This document shows, piece after piece, positions 35,649-43,806 of a stretch of DNA of 49,470 nt (within the stretch, counting starts at the first letter, position 1; the number at the start of each line of letters is the position of its first letter). Where the stretch lies: NCBI GenBank assembly GCA_009700405.1, contig WLMD01000002.1:1-49470 (forward strand). The letters are read 5' to 3'. Both the position numbers and the translations under genes were made by a program. The notes below the pieces were generated by a model. The model ran no database searches. It was not told the DNA's origin and saw nothing but the letters and a program-made list of their open reading frames with translations. The DNA is from Actinomycetota bacterium. GTDB taxonomy: Bacteria > Actinomycetota > Actinomycetes > Nanopelagicales > Nanopelagicaceae.

Positions 35649-36185
35649 ATGCGCTCGAGAAGTGAATCCTTGGAGTTTGCGCTCCTTGGGCTACTCGCGC
35701 AGAACGAGCTCCACGGCTATGAATTACGCAAGCGCCTCACCGCCATCTATGGCCCTTTCAAAGCGCTCTCATTTTCGGTCTTATACCCTCAATTGCGTCG
35801 GATGCTAGAAGCAGGCCTCATAGAGGAATCATTCTCATCTGACCCAGGACTTTCACGGCGCTCGCGAATTGTCTACCGCCTTTCAGAGCGCGGACGAGTT
35901 CGTTTTTCAGCGCTGACTGAAACGGTCAGCCCTGAGACATGGGAAGACGAAGGCTTTGAAGTTCGATTCGCATTCTTTAGTCCAACCTCGCACGCCAACA
36001 GAGTACGCATTCTTGAAGGACGTCATCGTCGCTTGAAAGAGCGAGCCGAGATTTTGCTGGGGGAATTGGAAAAATCTCCTGTCGGAATCGATAAGTACTT
36101 AGAGGAGTGGCGACGCCATTCTTTAGAAACCGCTGAGCGCGAAATCGCTTGGTTGGAAGACATGATCAAAACCGAGAGGAAATAG
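35649..36185 (+). CDS. PadR-family transcriptional regulator of ino1
   Basis: A 178-residue regulator with the PadR winged-helix domain at the N-terminus ([24 protein letters not shown], then [20 protein letters not shown]) and a Vir-like C-terminal helical region ending in a dimerisation helix. AGGAG lies 8 bp before the ATG. It is 1 bp from ino1, an arrangement also known in mycobacteria, which makes control of inositol-phosphate synthesis likely. The effector is unknown. Confidence 0.9.
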   Translation: MRSRSESLEFALLGLLAQNELHGYELRKRLTAIYGPFKALSFSVLYPQLRRMLEAGLIEESFSSDPGLSRRSRIVYRLSERGRVRFSALTETVSPETWEDEGFEVRFAFFSPTSHANRVRILEGRHRRLKERAEILLGELEKSPVGIDKYLEEWRRHSLETAEREIAWLEDMIKTERK

Positions 36186-36186
36186 A

Positions 36187-37284
36187 GTGAATATCAGTAC
36201 AAACAAAGGCGACATTCGTGTTGCAATCGTGGGCGTAGGAAACTGCGCCAACTCCTTAGTTCAAGGCGTTGTCTATTACAAGGATGCCGCAATTGATCAA
36301 GAGATCCCCGGTTTGATGCATGCAGTCGTAGGTCCGTACCACATCAATAATGTGAAGTTTGTTGCTGCATTTGATGTAGATGTAAAGAAAGTTGGGCTAG
36401 ACCTTGCTGATGCAATCTGGGCCAGCGAAAACAATACGATTAAGTTTGCCGATGTGGCACATAGTGGCGTCCCGGTTCAACGTGGCGTAACTCTTGATGG
36501 TCTAGGAAAGTACTACCGAGAAACTATCACCGAATCTGATGCACCTGCTGTTGACGTCGTCCAGGTTTTGAAAGATGAAGCGGTCGATGTACTGATTTGC
36601 TACCTACCTGTTGGTTCAGAAGATGCAGCGAAGTTCTACGCACAATGCGCAATTGATGCAGGGTGTGCCTTCGTGAATGCACTGCCTGTATTCATCGCTT
36701 CAGATCCAGTCTGGGCAGATAAATTCACCAAAGCTGGTCTACCTATTGTTGGCGATGACATCAAGAGCCAGGTTGGCGCCACAATCACTCACCGCATTAT
36801 GGCCAAACTTTTTCAAGACCGTGGCGTTCACTTAGATCGCACATATCAGCTAAACGTCGGTGGAAATATGGACTTCAAGAACATGCTCGAGCGCGATCGC
36901 TTGGAGTCGAAGAAGATTTCTAAGACCAACTCGGTTACTTCACAATTGGAGCATGACTTAGGTGCAAAGAATGTTCACATCGGACCATCGGATTACATTC
37001 CATGGCTAGATGATCGCAAGTGGGCCTACGTGCGCCTTGAGGGTAGAGCATTTGGTGATGTACCTCTTAACTTGGAATATAAGTTGGAAGTTTGGGATTC
37101 ACCCAACTCAGCGGGCGTCATTATTGATGCGCTGCGTTGTGCGAAAATCGGATTGGATCGCGGAATTGGCGGACCGCTTCTTTCCCCAGCGAGTTACTTT
37201 ATGAAAACTCCTCCAGTGCAGTACACGGATGAACAAGCCCATGTACGCGTTGAAGAGTTTATTGCTGGAACTATTGAGCGCTAA
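36187..37284 (+). CDS. ino1: Inositol-3-phosphate synthase
   Basis: Converts glucose-6-phosphate to myo-inositol-3-phosphate, the precursor of phosphatidylinositol. The 365-residue actinobacterial form shows [20 protein letters not shown] (NAD site), [35 protein letters not shown] and [21 protein letters not shown] (catalytic Lys region). It starts with GTG 1 bp after padR, behind GAGAGGAAA. A strong terminator follows. Its product would support the PimB'-type enzyme at 25.5 kb. Confidence 0.95.
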   Translation: MNISTNKGDIRVAIVGVGNCANSLVQGVVYYKDAAIDQEIPGLMHAVVGPYHINNVKFVAAFDVDVKKVGLDLADAIWASENNTIKFADVAHSGVPVQRGVTLDGLGKYYRETITESDAPAVDVVQVLKDEAVDVLICYLPVGSEDAAKFYAQCAIDAGCAFVNALPVFIASDPVWADKFTKAGLPIVGDDIKSQVGATITHRIMAKLFQDRGVHLDRTYQLNVGGNMDFKNMLERDRLESKKISKTNSVTSQLEHDLGAKNVHIGPSDYIPWLDDRKWAYVRLEGRAFGDVPLNLEYKLEVWDSPNSAGVIIDALRCAKIGLDRGIGGPLLSPASYFMKTPPVQYTDEQAHVRVEEFIAGTIER

Positions 37285-37324
37285 TTTCGACAAAGCACGC
37301 TAGCGACAAAGATGTGCGGCAAAG

Positions 37325-37357
37325 AAAACTCCCCCCGAGTAACTCGGGGGGAGTTTT
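37325..37357. terminator. Strong bidirectional intrinsic terminator
   Basis: AAAACTCCCCCCGAGT and ACTCGGGGGGAGTTTT form a perfect 16-bp inverted repeat around one base, followed by T runs on both strands. It ends ino1 on the plus strand and the membrane-protein gene on the minus strand. Confidence 0.92.
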
Positions 37358-37383
37358 TCTTAACCCTCACGGAGAGTAGAGGG

Positions 37384-37965
37384 TTAAATCGTCGCCTCCG
37401 CTGGAGTGCGACGAAGATGAACCCACCCTGCCATTGAAAGTACGAGCAACAAAAGTCCACCGATGAGTGCAACGCCGGCAGAAATTCGTGCAATTTGTCC
37501 CAACTCCCAGAACGCATATGCGGTGAGCAAAGTTCCTCTAAGAGTTACACCCTTGAAAACAGTATCAAGAGTTGCTTGCGCTGAATCTGCAGCTTTTTGC
37601 AGTGCTGCATCGCTTGGATTTGCAGCGGCTGCACCTGCGGTTGTGCGTGCAGTAGTTGATGCGTCAGCGTATGTTGCCATACGTGACAAGTGGAAACCAA
37701 GATAGTGATCTGCATACATTTGCGCTTGCTTACCGGTGGTCATTAATTTCCCACCGTTCTCCTTAAAGAAGGCAACAGTTGCTGCAGCATCATCGGGATT
37801 TCCAGTTGTCGCTGGAAGTGAAATCTTTTGAGCAGCTAGCTGACTCGAAACTGCGCTGTCGGCAAAACTGTAACCCCAGTTCATAAGCCCCGCGGCTACG
37901 AATAAAAAGAGGCTGAGACCGAAACCAACTAAGGTGACAATCCCATCAAAGGTACGACGTTTCAT
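37384..37965 (-). CDS. Two-helix membrane protein of the misnamed LigA-like actinobacterial family
   Basis: A 193-residue protein with one N-terminal transmembrane helix (VTLVGFGLSLFLFVAAGLMNW), an extracytoplasmic alanine-rich domain (KLMTTGKQAQMYADHYLGFHL is its best-conserved part) and a C-terminal helix (SAGVALIGGLLLLVLSMAGWVHL). I recall such proteins in many actinobacteria as 'aromatic ring-opening dioxygenase LigA', a name without support. The start at 37965 is chosen because AAGGAGA lies 8 bp upstream. Function unknown. Confidence 0.78.
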   Translation of the reverse strand: MKRRTFDGIVTLVGFGLSLFLFVAAGLMNWGYSFADSAVSSQLAAQKISLPATTGNPDDAAATVAFFKENGGKLMTTGKQAQMYADHYLGFHLSRMATYADASTTARTTAGAAAANPSDAALQKAADSAQATLDTVFKGVTLRGTLLTAYAFWELGQIARISAGVALIGGLLLLVLSMAGWVHLRRTPAEATI

Positions 37966-38115
37966 GATTTTCTCTCCTTTAGTGTTCATCAATGTGTGAA
38001 CACCCCTATTGATACACGGTCAATCTCAGGGAGAGAGGTTCAATCGCGAGTGTTAGCCCCTGTCTATTTGTGATTTTGCTTAATTAGTTATGTGACCCAC
38101 GCCAAATCATGCAAG

Positions 38116-38133
38116 CAAGAAGCAAGAAGCAAG
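38116..38133. repeat. Short tandem 7-bp repeat (CAAGAAG)
   Basis: About 2.6 copies of CAAGAAG lie in the otherwise gene-free stretch of about 215 bp between the membrane-protein gene and the LuxR-type gene. I see no function. The rest of this gap shows no other convincing structure. Confidence 0.5.
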
Positions 38134-38179
38134 TCAGTAAGAAGATTGGGGAGTCTGGTGAAACTTAATGAGAAAGTTA

Positions 38180-38497
38180 CTAGATATGACGCGCGCAGAG
38201 AGATTGGCCATCAGCGCCAACTTCAAAGTGTTTACAAGCAACTTCTAAGCGATCAAAAGCGCTATCTCCGTAATGGGTGCGATAGGCCAGCGCCAAGAGA
38301 ACGCGCAAATTTGTATCGCTATCTGCCCGAATTCCGAAAGCTTTTGCGGTGCGACTGACAGTATTTTCAACAACTTTTTCGGTATGTGCTGTCTCTCGTG
38401 CAATGGATCCATTTGACTTCCCCTGGCAGAGAAGGTCCATCACTAGTCGCTCAAAAGGGGTTAAATCTCTCGTTGCAATCGTTATATCTATTGCCAT
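38180..38497 (-). CDS. Stand-alone LuxR-type HTH protein
   Basis: A 105-residue protein, essentially a lone GerE/LuxR DNA-binding domain: LTPFERLVMDLLCQGKSNGSIARETAHTEKVVENTVSRTAKAFGI at about residues 12-56. No receiver or ligand-binding domain is present. It is divergent from the catabolic operon that starts at 38587, so it may regulate it. The overlapping plus-strand ORF 38092..38358 is its shadow. A TATAGT -10 lies about 29 bp upstream. Confidence 0.8.
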   Translation of the reverse strand: MAIDITIATRDLTPFERLVMDLLCQGKSNGSIARETAHTEKVVENTVSRTAKAFGIRADSDTNLRVLLALAYRTHYGDSAFDRLEVACKHFEVGADGQSLCARHI

Positions 38498-38526
38498 GAT
38501 TGAGGGTGTCCTCTCTCTTTCTTTGC

Positions 38527-38532
38527 ACTATA
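38527..38532 (-). promoter_or_regulatory. -10 element of the LuxR-type gene
   Basis: TATAGT on the minus strand, about 29 bp before the ATG, with an AGAGAGGA ribosome site between. The -35 is weak. Confidence 0.4.
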
Positions 38533-38574
38533 CGCGGTGGTGACACTTTCACCTATTATTGTTGACGATAGACA

Positions 38575-38580
38575 TAGGAT
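38575..38580 (+). promoter_or_regulatory. Leaderless-type -10 element of the enoyl-CoA hydratase operon
   Basis: TAGGAT lies 6 bp before the ATG at 38587, with no ribosome-binding site. Confidence 0.5.
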
Positions 38581-38586
38581 TGCGCA

Positions 38587-39336
38587 ATGAGCGATGTTTT
38601 GGCAAGAATTGATGGATCTGTACTCGTTTTGACGCTCAATCGGCCCGCGAAAATGAACGCGATAACACGCTCGATGTACCTCGGGTTATCCCGACATTTG
38701 CAGGAGGCAGCCGATGACTTCGCAATCCGTGCAGTCATTTTACAGGGCGAAGGTGATCATTTCACTGCCGGGAACGATATCTATGATTTTGTAGAAGAGC
38801 CTCCTACTGGCCCAGATTCTCCAGTGAGTAAATTTCTTGAATCAATTCATAATTTCCCCAAACCGCTATTAGCCGTTGTTTCGGGAAACGCAGTGGGTAT
38901 TGGTACGACAATGCTTTTTCATTGCGAAATTGTTTTCGCCACAAGCACTGCTAAATTTTCAATGCCATTCGTCTCCCTTGGTTTAGTTCCAGAAGCTGGT
39001 TCAAGCTATATCTTCCCCCAACTGGTCGGGTATCAAGAAGCGGCACGAATTTTCCTTACGGGAGATAGTTTCTCTGCTGATGATGCAAAACGATATGGAC
39101 TTGTAAGCGTTGTGGCAGATGATGCCAAGGAGCAGGCTCTTGCAATGGCTCATAGAATCGCAATGCAGCCACCAACATCTGTCATAAATACTAAGGCGCT
39201 ATTAAAGGCACGATCTCACGAAGCAATATCGGCGGTGATGCTCGTTGAGTCAGAGCTATTCATGCTGGCATTACAATCAGATGAAGCGATGGCAGCGTTT
39301 ATGAAATTCACATCGAGAAGTTCACAAGGAGATTAA
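38587..39336 (+). CDS. Enoyl-CoA hydratase/isomerase family protein
   Basis: A 249-residue crotonase-fold protein. The oxyanion-hole segments are EGDHFTAGNDIYDF and SGNAVGIGTTMLFHCEIVF, and VSLGLVPEAGSSYIFPQLVG holds the position of the second catalytic Glu (here PEAGSS). The first Glu position (usually GGG-x-E) is not obvious (GIGTTMLFHCE), so it may be an isomerase or another CoA enzyme and not a standard hydratase. It heads a tight operon with an HSDL2-like SDR. Confidence 0.85.
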   Translation: MSDVLARIDGSVLVLTLNRPAKMNAITRSMYLGLSRHLQEAADDFAIRAVILQGEGDHFTAGNDIYDFVEEPPTGPDSPVSKFLESIHNFPKPLLAVVSGNAVGIGTTMLFHCEIVFATSTAKFSMPFVSLGLVPEAGSSYIFPQLVGYQEAARIFLTGDSFSADDAKRYGLVSVVADDAKEQALAMAHRIAMQPPTSVINTKALLKARSHEAISAVMLVESELFMLALQSDEAMAAFMKFTSRSSQGD

Positions 39337-39338
39337 AG

Positions 39339-40169
39339 ATGAGTCTTGCTGGGAAAAGAATTTTCATTACCGGAGGTTCTCGCGGAATTGGATTGGCGAT
39401 TGCGCTAAAGGCCGCTCATGATGGCGCATCCATTGCCATTGCAGCCAAGACTGCAGAACCCAATCCTAAACTCCCTGGAACGATTTATTCTGCTGCCGAG
39501 GAAATTCGCCAAGCAGGAGGCATAGCTCTTCCGATTCAATGTGATTTACGAGATGAAAACCAAATCCTGCAGGCAGTTAATGACGCTGCAAAAGAATTCG
39601 GTGGCATCGATATTCTTATTAATAATGCAAGTGCCATTAATTTGACTCGAACAGAAGAGACACCGGCTAAACGTTTTGATTTGATGTTTGATGTAAATGT
39701 CCGTGGAACTTTTCTCACTTCGCAAGCTGCGTTGCCATTTCTTCGAGAATCCGCTTCGGCCGGAAGAAATCCTCATATTTTGACGCTATCGCCTCCGCTT
39801 TCAATGAAGGCTAAATGGTTTAAGAATCATGTTGCCTACACGATGGCCAAATATGGGATGAGCATGTGCGTTCTGGGGATGTCTGAAGAATTTCGCCGCG
39901 ACGGGATTGCCGTCAATGCTTTATGGCCCCGAACAGCTATTGATACAGCTGCTTTGGCAATGATTCCAGGAGTAGATATTGCGGCTTGTAGGACCCCGGA
40001 AATCCTGGCTGACGCGGCATATGCCATTTTCAATAGGCCAGCGAAGGAATGCACGGGTAATTTCTTCATTGATGATGAAGTCTTGGCCAGTGAGGGCATT
40101 ACCGATCTTGATAAGTATTCAGTCGTACCCGGTACGACTGACTTTTTAGCCGATTTCTTTCTTGATTAA
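39339..40169 (+). CDS. HSDL2-like short-chain dehydrogenase/reductase
   Basis: A 276-residue SDR close to the hydroxysteroid-dehydrogenase-like-2 family. Cofactor motif ITGGSRGIGLAIALKAAHDG, INNASAINLTRTEETPAKRF, the serine in LSPPLSMKAKWF and the active-site YTMAKYGMSMCVLGMSEEFR are seen, with the family phrase ALWPRTAIDTAAL. HSDL2 proteins are linked to lipid metabolism but have uncertain substrates. AAGGAG precedes the ATG, and the gene is 2 bp after the hydratase. Confidence 0.87.
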   Translation: MSLAGKRIFITGGSRGIGLAIALKAAHDGASIAIAAKTAEPNPKLPGTIYSAAEEIRQAGGIALPIQCDLRDENQILQAVNDAAKEFGGIDILINNASAINLTRTEETPAKRFDLMFDVNVRGTFLTSQAALPFLRESASAGRNPHILTLSPPLSMKAKWFKNHVAYTMAKYGMSMCVLGMSEEFRRDGIAVNALWPRTAIDTAALAMIPGVDIAACRTPEILADAAYAIFNRPAKECTGNFFIDDEVLASEGITDLDKYSVVPGTTDFLADFFLD

Positions 40170-40199
40170 GTAAGAATTCACAGACAGAATAGGGGAGTT

Positions 40200-41672
40200 A
40201 TGTCGAATCAATCTGTAAATCCACGCACGGGTGAAAAATTTGGTCCCGTCTTTGCCGCAACAACACCGCAAGCGATGGATTCGCTAATTGCCCAATCGGT
40301 TTCGGCATATAAAGTCTGGTCTCATGTTAAAGCCGCTGAGCGAGGAAAAATTCTCCTGGCCCTAGCCCAAGCAATTGATGACCGCCTTCAAGATCTCGTA
40401 GATATAGCGGATCTGGAAACGGGGCTAGGAAAAGTCCGACTCACTGGAGAAGTTGGACGAACAACTTTTCAAATTCGCTCTTTTTCGAATGCGCTAGAAC
40501 GAGGAGAATTTGTAACACCTTCGCTAGATGAAGCCGTTGATGCAGCAGTACCGCAAGGGCATCCAAAATTCCTACGCACGACAAGAGGAATCGGACCAGT
40601 GGCAATATTTGGTGCAAGTAATTTCCCATTTGCATTTAGCACTCTTGGCGGGGACACGGCCTCAGCCCTTGCTGCTGGATGTTCGGTAGTCATCAAGGCA
40701 CACCCTGCGCATCCGCAGACTGCGCAATTAACTTTTGACATTGCCAAGAAAGCGCTACAAGAGGCTGGGGCGCCTGAGGGTTTAATTTCTTTGGGCCATG
40801 GGTTTGAATTCGGAAAATTGGTGATTACAGATCCACGCATATCGGCCGGAGCCTTTACTGGTTCACGCGCGGGAGGAAGAGCGTTATTTGATTTGGCTCA
40901 ATCTCGAGAGTACCCAATACCTTTCTACGGCGAACTAGGAAGCGTAAATCCCGTAGTGGCTGTTGAGAGCGCTCTTACAGATCCCGCTGCATTTGCTGGC
41001 GCGTACTTAGACTCGTTGCTCATGGGTAATGGACAATTTTGCACTAACCCAAGCGTTCTTTTCGTTCCTGCAGGTTCGATCGTTGTGAATGAAATCTCCA
41101 AACAGATTGCGCAGCGCGATCTCGCTCCCTTCCTCAGTGAAGCTACTAAGAATTTGCACGATTCCAATCGGGCAAAGGTAATTGCATCAACGAAGGCCGA
41201 AATTTATGAGGGTAAAGCCCCATCAGGCGCAGGTTTCTTTTCTGCCCCAATGGTTCTCGTTGTTAAGGCAAGTGATGTCACACGCGAAATTTCTGGCATC
41301 ACTGAAGAATGCTTCGGTCCAACCGGAGTCGTTGTGACATATGGCCACCACGGCGAAGTTGTAGAACTCTTAAGCAAGATGGAAGGCGCTCTCGCGAGTT
41401 CTCTTTTCGCTTCAGCGTCTGATTCATCAGCTCCGACTCTTATCGAAGCACTGGCATCGATGTCGGGTCGTGTGGCATTTAACGCATGGCCAACTGGAGT
41501 GGCTGTTACTGCTGGCCAACATCATGGAGGGCCATATCCGGCTTCAACTTCTTCTTTGCATACTTCAGTTGGAACGCAGGCAATCAATCGATTCTTGCGC
41601 CCAGTAACCTTTCAAGGCTTGCCCGATGAAATCTATTCCGCGCTTCAATCAACCACCACTAAGGAGAAATAA
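40200..41672 (+). CDS. NADP+-dependent aldehyde dehydrogenase, ketoglutarate-semialdehyde type
   Basis: A 490-residue aldehyde dehydrogenase of the 2,5-dioxovalerate (alpha-ketoglutarate semialdehyde) dehydrogenase class: IFGASNFPFAFSTLGGDTAS and CSVVIKAHPAHPQT are typical, with catalytic Glu in FYGELGSVNPV and nucleophile Cys in MGNGQFCTNPSVLFVP. Family members oxidise 2,5-dioxovalerate to 2-oxoglutarate in sugar-acid and hydroxyproline breakdown. The substrate here may differ. GGGGAG lies before the ATG, and the FAH-family gene follows after 2 bp. Confidence 0.88.
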   Translation: MSNQSVNPRTGEKFGPVFAATTPQAMDSLIAQSVSAYKVWSHVKAAERGKILLALAQAIDDRLQDLVDIADLETGLGKVRLTGEVGRTTFQIRSFSNALERGEFVTPSLDEAVDAAVPQGHPKFLRTTRGIGPVAIFGASNFPFAFSTLGGDTASALAAGCSVVIKAHPAHPQTAQLTFDIAKKALQEAGAPEGLISLGHGFEFGKLVITDPRISAGAFTGSRAGGRALFDLAQSREYPIPFYGELGSVNPVVAVESALTDPAAFAGAYLDSLLMGNGQFCTNPSVLFVPAGSIVVNEISKQIAQRDLAPFLSEATKNLHDSNRAKVIASTKAEIYEGKAPSGAGFFSAPMVLVVKASDVTREISGITEECFGPTGVVVTYGHHGEVVELLSKMEGALASSLFASASDSSAPTLIEALASMSGRVAFNAWPTGVAVTAGQHHGGPYPASTSSLHTSVGTQAINRFLRPVTFQGLPDEIYSALQSTTTKEK

Positions 41673-41674
41673 GA

Positions 41675-42520
41675 ATGAAACTTGCACGCCTTGGCGAATT
41701 TGAGAAAGAGAGAGCTGCGGTCATCGTTAGCGACACGGAAGCAGTATTTGTTGATGACGTTGTAGGAGACTGGAATAGAACTTCTCTTGAGGCTGGGGCT
41801 GTTGCAAAGGTTGCGGCGATGGATTTATCTTCGCGTCCGCGAGTTGCGATTTCTGACTATCGGTTGGGATCTCCAGTTGCTCGTCCGACCAAAGTAATTT
41901 GCGTAGGTTTGAATTACGCCCAACATGCCCTTGAGTCAGGAATGAATCCACCAGCAGAACCTGTAATTTTCATGAAGGCTCCAGATACCGTTGTTGGCGG
42001 CTTCGATGACATCATCGTCCCTCCAGGTTCAGAAAAGACTGATTACGAAGTTGAGTTATGTGTCGTTATCGGCAAGAACGCCCTCTATTTGAAATCTCCA
42101 GAGGACGCTAAGGATCACATTCTTGGCTACACGATTTCCCAAGATGTGTCAGAGCGTCATTGGCAAATTGAACGCAGTGGACAATGGGTTAAGGGAAAAT
42201 CTTTTCCATCCTTTAATCCGATGGGACCATGGATCGTTACCGCTGATTCGTTAAATCCTCATGACTTACGTTTATGGTGCACGATAGATGGCCAATCTCG
42301 ACAAGATTCGCGCACAAGCGATCTTATTTTCGGCATTGATCATTGCATCTGGTACATCAGCCAATTCATGGAGTTGAAAGCTGGCGATATCATCAATACA
42401 GGCACTCCACAGGGAGTGGGCATGGGATTCAAGCCCGAAAAATACATCCACGGCGGTGAAATCGTTGAGACAGGAATTGAAGGCATCGGAACTATTCGTT
42501 CCGCAGTCCGTAAAGCCTAA
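41675..42520 (+). CDS. Fumarylacetoacetate-hydrolase-family protein (2,4-diketo-3-deoxy-acid hydrolase-like)
   Basis: A 281-residue FAH-fold enzyme. Conserved: VICVGLNYAQHALESGM, FMKAPDTVVGGFDDI, metal ligands in TDYEVELCVVIGK, QDVSERHWQ, KGKSFPSFNPMGPWIV and GDIINTGTPQGVGMG. The KGKSF-x4-PMGPW form is that of acylpyruvate or 2,4-diketo-3-deoxy-L-rhamnonate/fuconate hydrolases, which cut a C-C bond giving pyruvate plus a hydroxy acid. AAGGAGA precedes the ATG. It ends 11 bp from the end of the facing enolase-like gene. Confidence 0.87.
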   Translation: MKLARLGEFEKERAAVIVSDTEAVFVDDVVGDWNRTSLEAGAVAKVAAMDLSSRPRVAISDYRLGSPVARPTKVICVGLNYAQHALESGMNPPAEPVIFMKAPDTVVGGFDDIIVPPGSEKTDYEVELCVVIGKNALYLKSPEDAKDHILGYTISQDVSERHWQIERSGQWVKGKSFPSFNPMGPWIVTADSLNPHDLRLWCTIDGQSRQDSRTSDLIFGIDHCIWYISQFMELKAGDIINTGTPQGVGMGFKPEKYIHGGEIVETGIEGIGTIRSAVRKA

Positions 42521-42531
42521 ACTCTAAAAAA

Positions 42532-43806
42532 CTAGAATGGCTTACTGAAGTTTGTTTCTTCGGTAGCGTCAATTTCAAGTAATCGGTTCCACTTTGCTGT
42601 TCGCTCTGAACCATGAGTTGAACCAACTTTGATTTGGCCTGCGCCCCAACCCAGGGCCAAGTCAGATAACCAGCTATCTTCGCTCTCACCTGAGCGCGCC
42701 GAAACCACAGTCGTGAAATGTGATTCCTTAGCTTCCTTCAAGACCTCGAGAGTGTTAGAAAGAAGTCCGTTCTGATTTGGCTTAATTAAGATGGAATTCG
42801 CGCTTTTTTCTGTGATGCCCTTGTTCAGGCGCCCACTATTAGTTGTGAACAGATCATCGCCAACAACTTGAATAGGTCGAGGGAGATTTGCAAGAAAATA
42901 TGACCAACTTTGCCAATCGTCTTCGGCAAATGGATCCTCAATAGAAATAATAGGTTGGTTGGACAACAACTGGATAAGTTGGTCGTGCCATTGCCGCGAT
43001 GAATAAACCTTCCCTGTGCTTCGAGAAATATAATTTCCCTGGTCGAAGAATTGAGTTGCTGCGATATCTAAAGCAAGGCTCACATCGCGCCCAGGTGTAA
43101 GTCCAACGGCTTCAATGCATTCAACAACAAAAGCACACGCTTCATCCGATGAGGAGAAGGCGATTCCGAGCCCTCCTTCATCAGCGACAAGATTGGTAAC
43201 AAAGCCTCGTGATGCACCGAGCTTGGCTGCACTTTCACGAATGGCAACTACCCAAGAAAGCGCTTGCGTCACGCTTTCGGCACCATTGGCGATAATCAGG
43301 ACATCTTGGATATCGAGGGCGCCTCTAGCATGAGCTCCACCCGAGAGGATATTCACCATCGGCATTGGCATTGTGAGCGAACCCGTTGGTTGAAAGAGTC
43401 TGGCTAGAGATTGTTGCCCGGCATGCGCCTGTGCAATTGCGGTGACAATGGATACGGCCAATGTTGCGTTCGCACCCAAATTTTCATGACGAGTAGTTGC
43501 ATCTAGCTCTGTCATCGCATCGTCGGCTTCTTGAAAACGTGGTTGACGTGCAATCAGGAGCGGTGCAATCTGTGTGTTGATGTTGTTGATTGCTTGATAG
43601 ACGCTCGATCCTTGAAAGAATTTTTCAGAGTATGCGCCTTGCGCATCTCGTAATTCGTGCGCCTCGTGTCGCCCAGTTGAAGCACCTGAAGGCACCGTTG
43701 CTTTATGAACGCTTCCATCGCTTAAAGTCATCCGCGCACATACTGTAGGCCGACCACGGGAATCCAACATTTGAATTCCCATCAGCCCTGTTATCGAGGT
43801 AGTCAT
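42532..43806 (-). CDS. Divergent enolase paralogue with altered active site
   Basis: A 424-residue enolase-fold protein: MLDSRGRPTVCARM, VPSGASTG (39-45), GGAHARGALDIQDVLI, VADEGGLGIAFS, LALDIAATQFF, SIEDPFAEDDW, VVGDDLFTTN and ILIKPNQNG. By memory alignment to E. coli enolase the metal ligands, Lys342, Arg371 and Lys393 equivalents are kept. Glu168 becomes Asp (DIQD), and the active-site His370 becomes Ala370 (VVSARSGESED). It is therefore unlikely to be the glycolytic enzyme. It overlaps the kinase gene by 4 bp, suggesting work on that kinase's phosphorylated product. Confidence 0.85.
   Translation of the reverse strand: MTTSITGLMGIQMLDSRGRPTVCARMTLSDGSVHKATVPSGASTGRHEAHELRDAQGAYSEKFFQGSSVYQAINNINTQIAPLLIARQPRFQEADDAMTELDATTRHENLGANATLAVSIVTAIAQAHAGQQSLARLFQPTGSLTMPMPMVNILSGGAHARGALDIQDVLIIANGAESVTQALSWVVAIRESAAKLGASRGFVTNLVADEGGLGIAFSSSDEACAFVVECIEAVGLTPGRDVSLALDIAATQFFDQGNYISRSTGKVYSSRQWHDQLIQLLSNQPIISIEDPFAEDDWQSWSYFLANLPRPIQVVGDDLFTTNSGRLNKGITEKSANSILIKPNQNGLLSNTLEVLKEAKESHFTTVVSARSGESEDSWLSDLALGWGAGQIKVGSTHGSERTAKWNRLLEIDATEETNFSKPF

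Noticed and set aside
38112-38133. CAAGAAG tandem repeats as an attachment site or mobile-element end
   Set aside because: Only about 2.6 short units, with no integrase, transposase or tRNA nearby; listed only as a minor repeat.
38092-38358. Plus-strand ORF of 88 residues rich in basic residues
   Set aside because: It lies antisense to the clear LuxR-type HTH gene, has no recognisable domain and no ribosome-binding site; it is a shadow.
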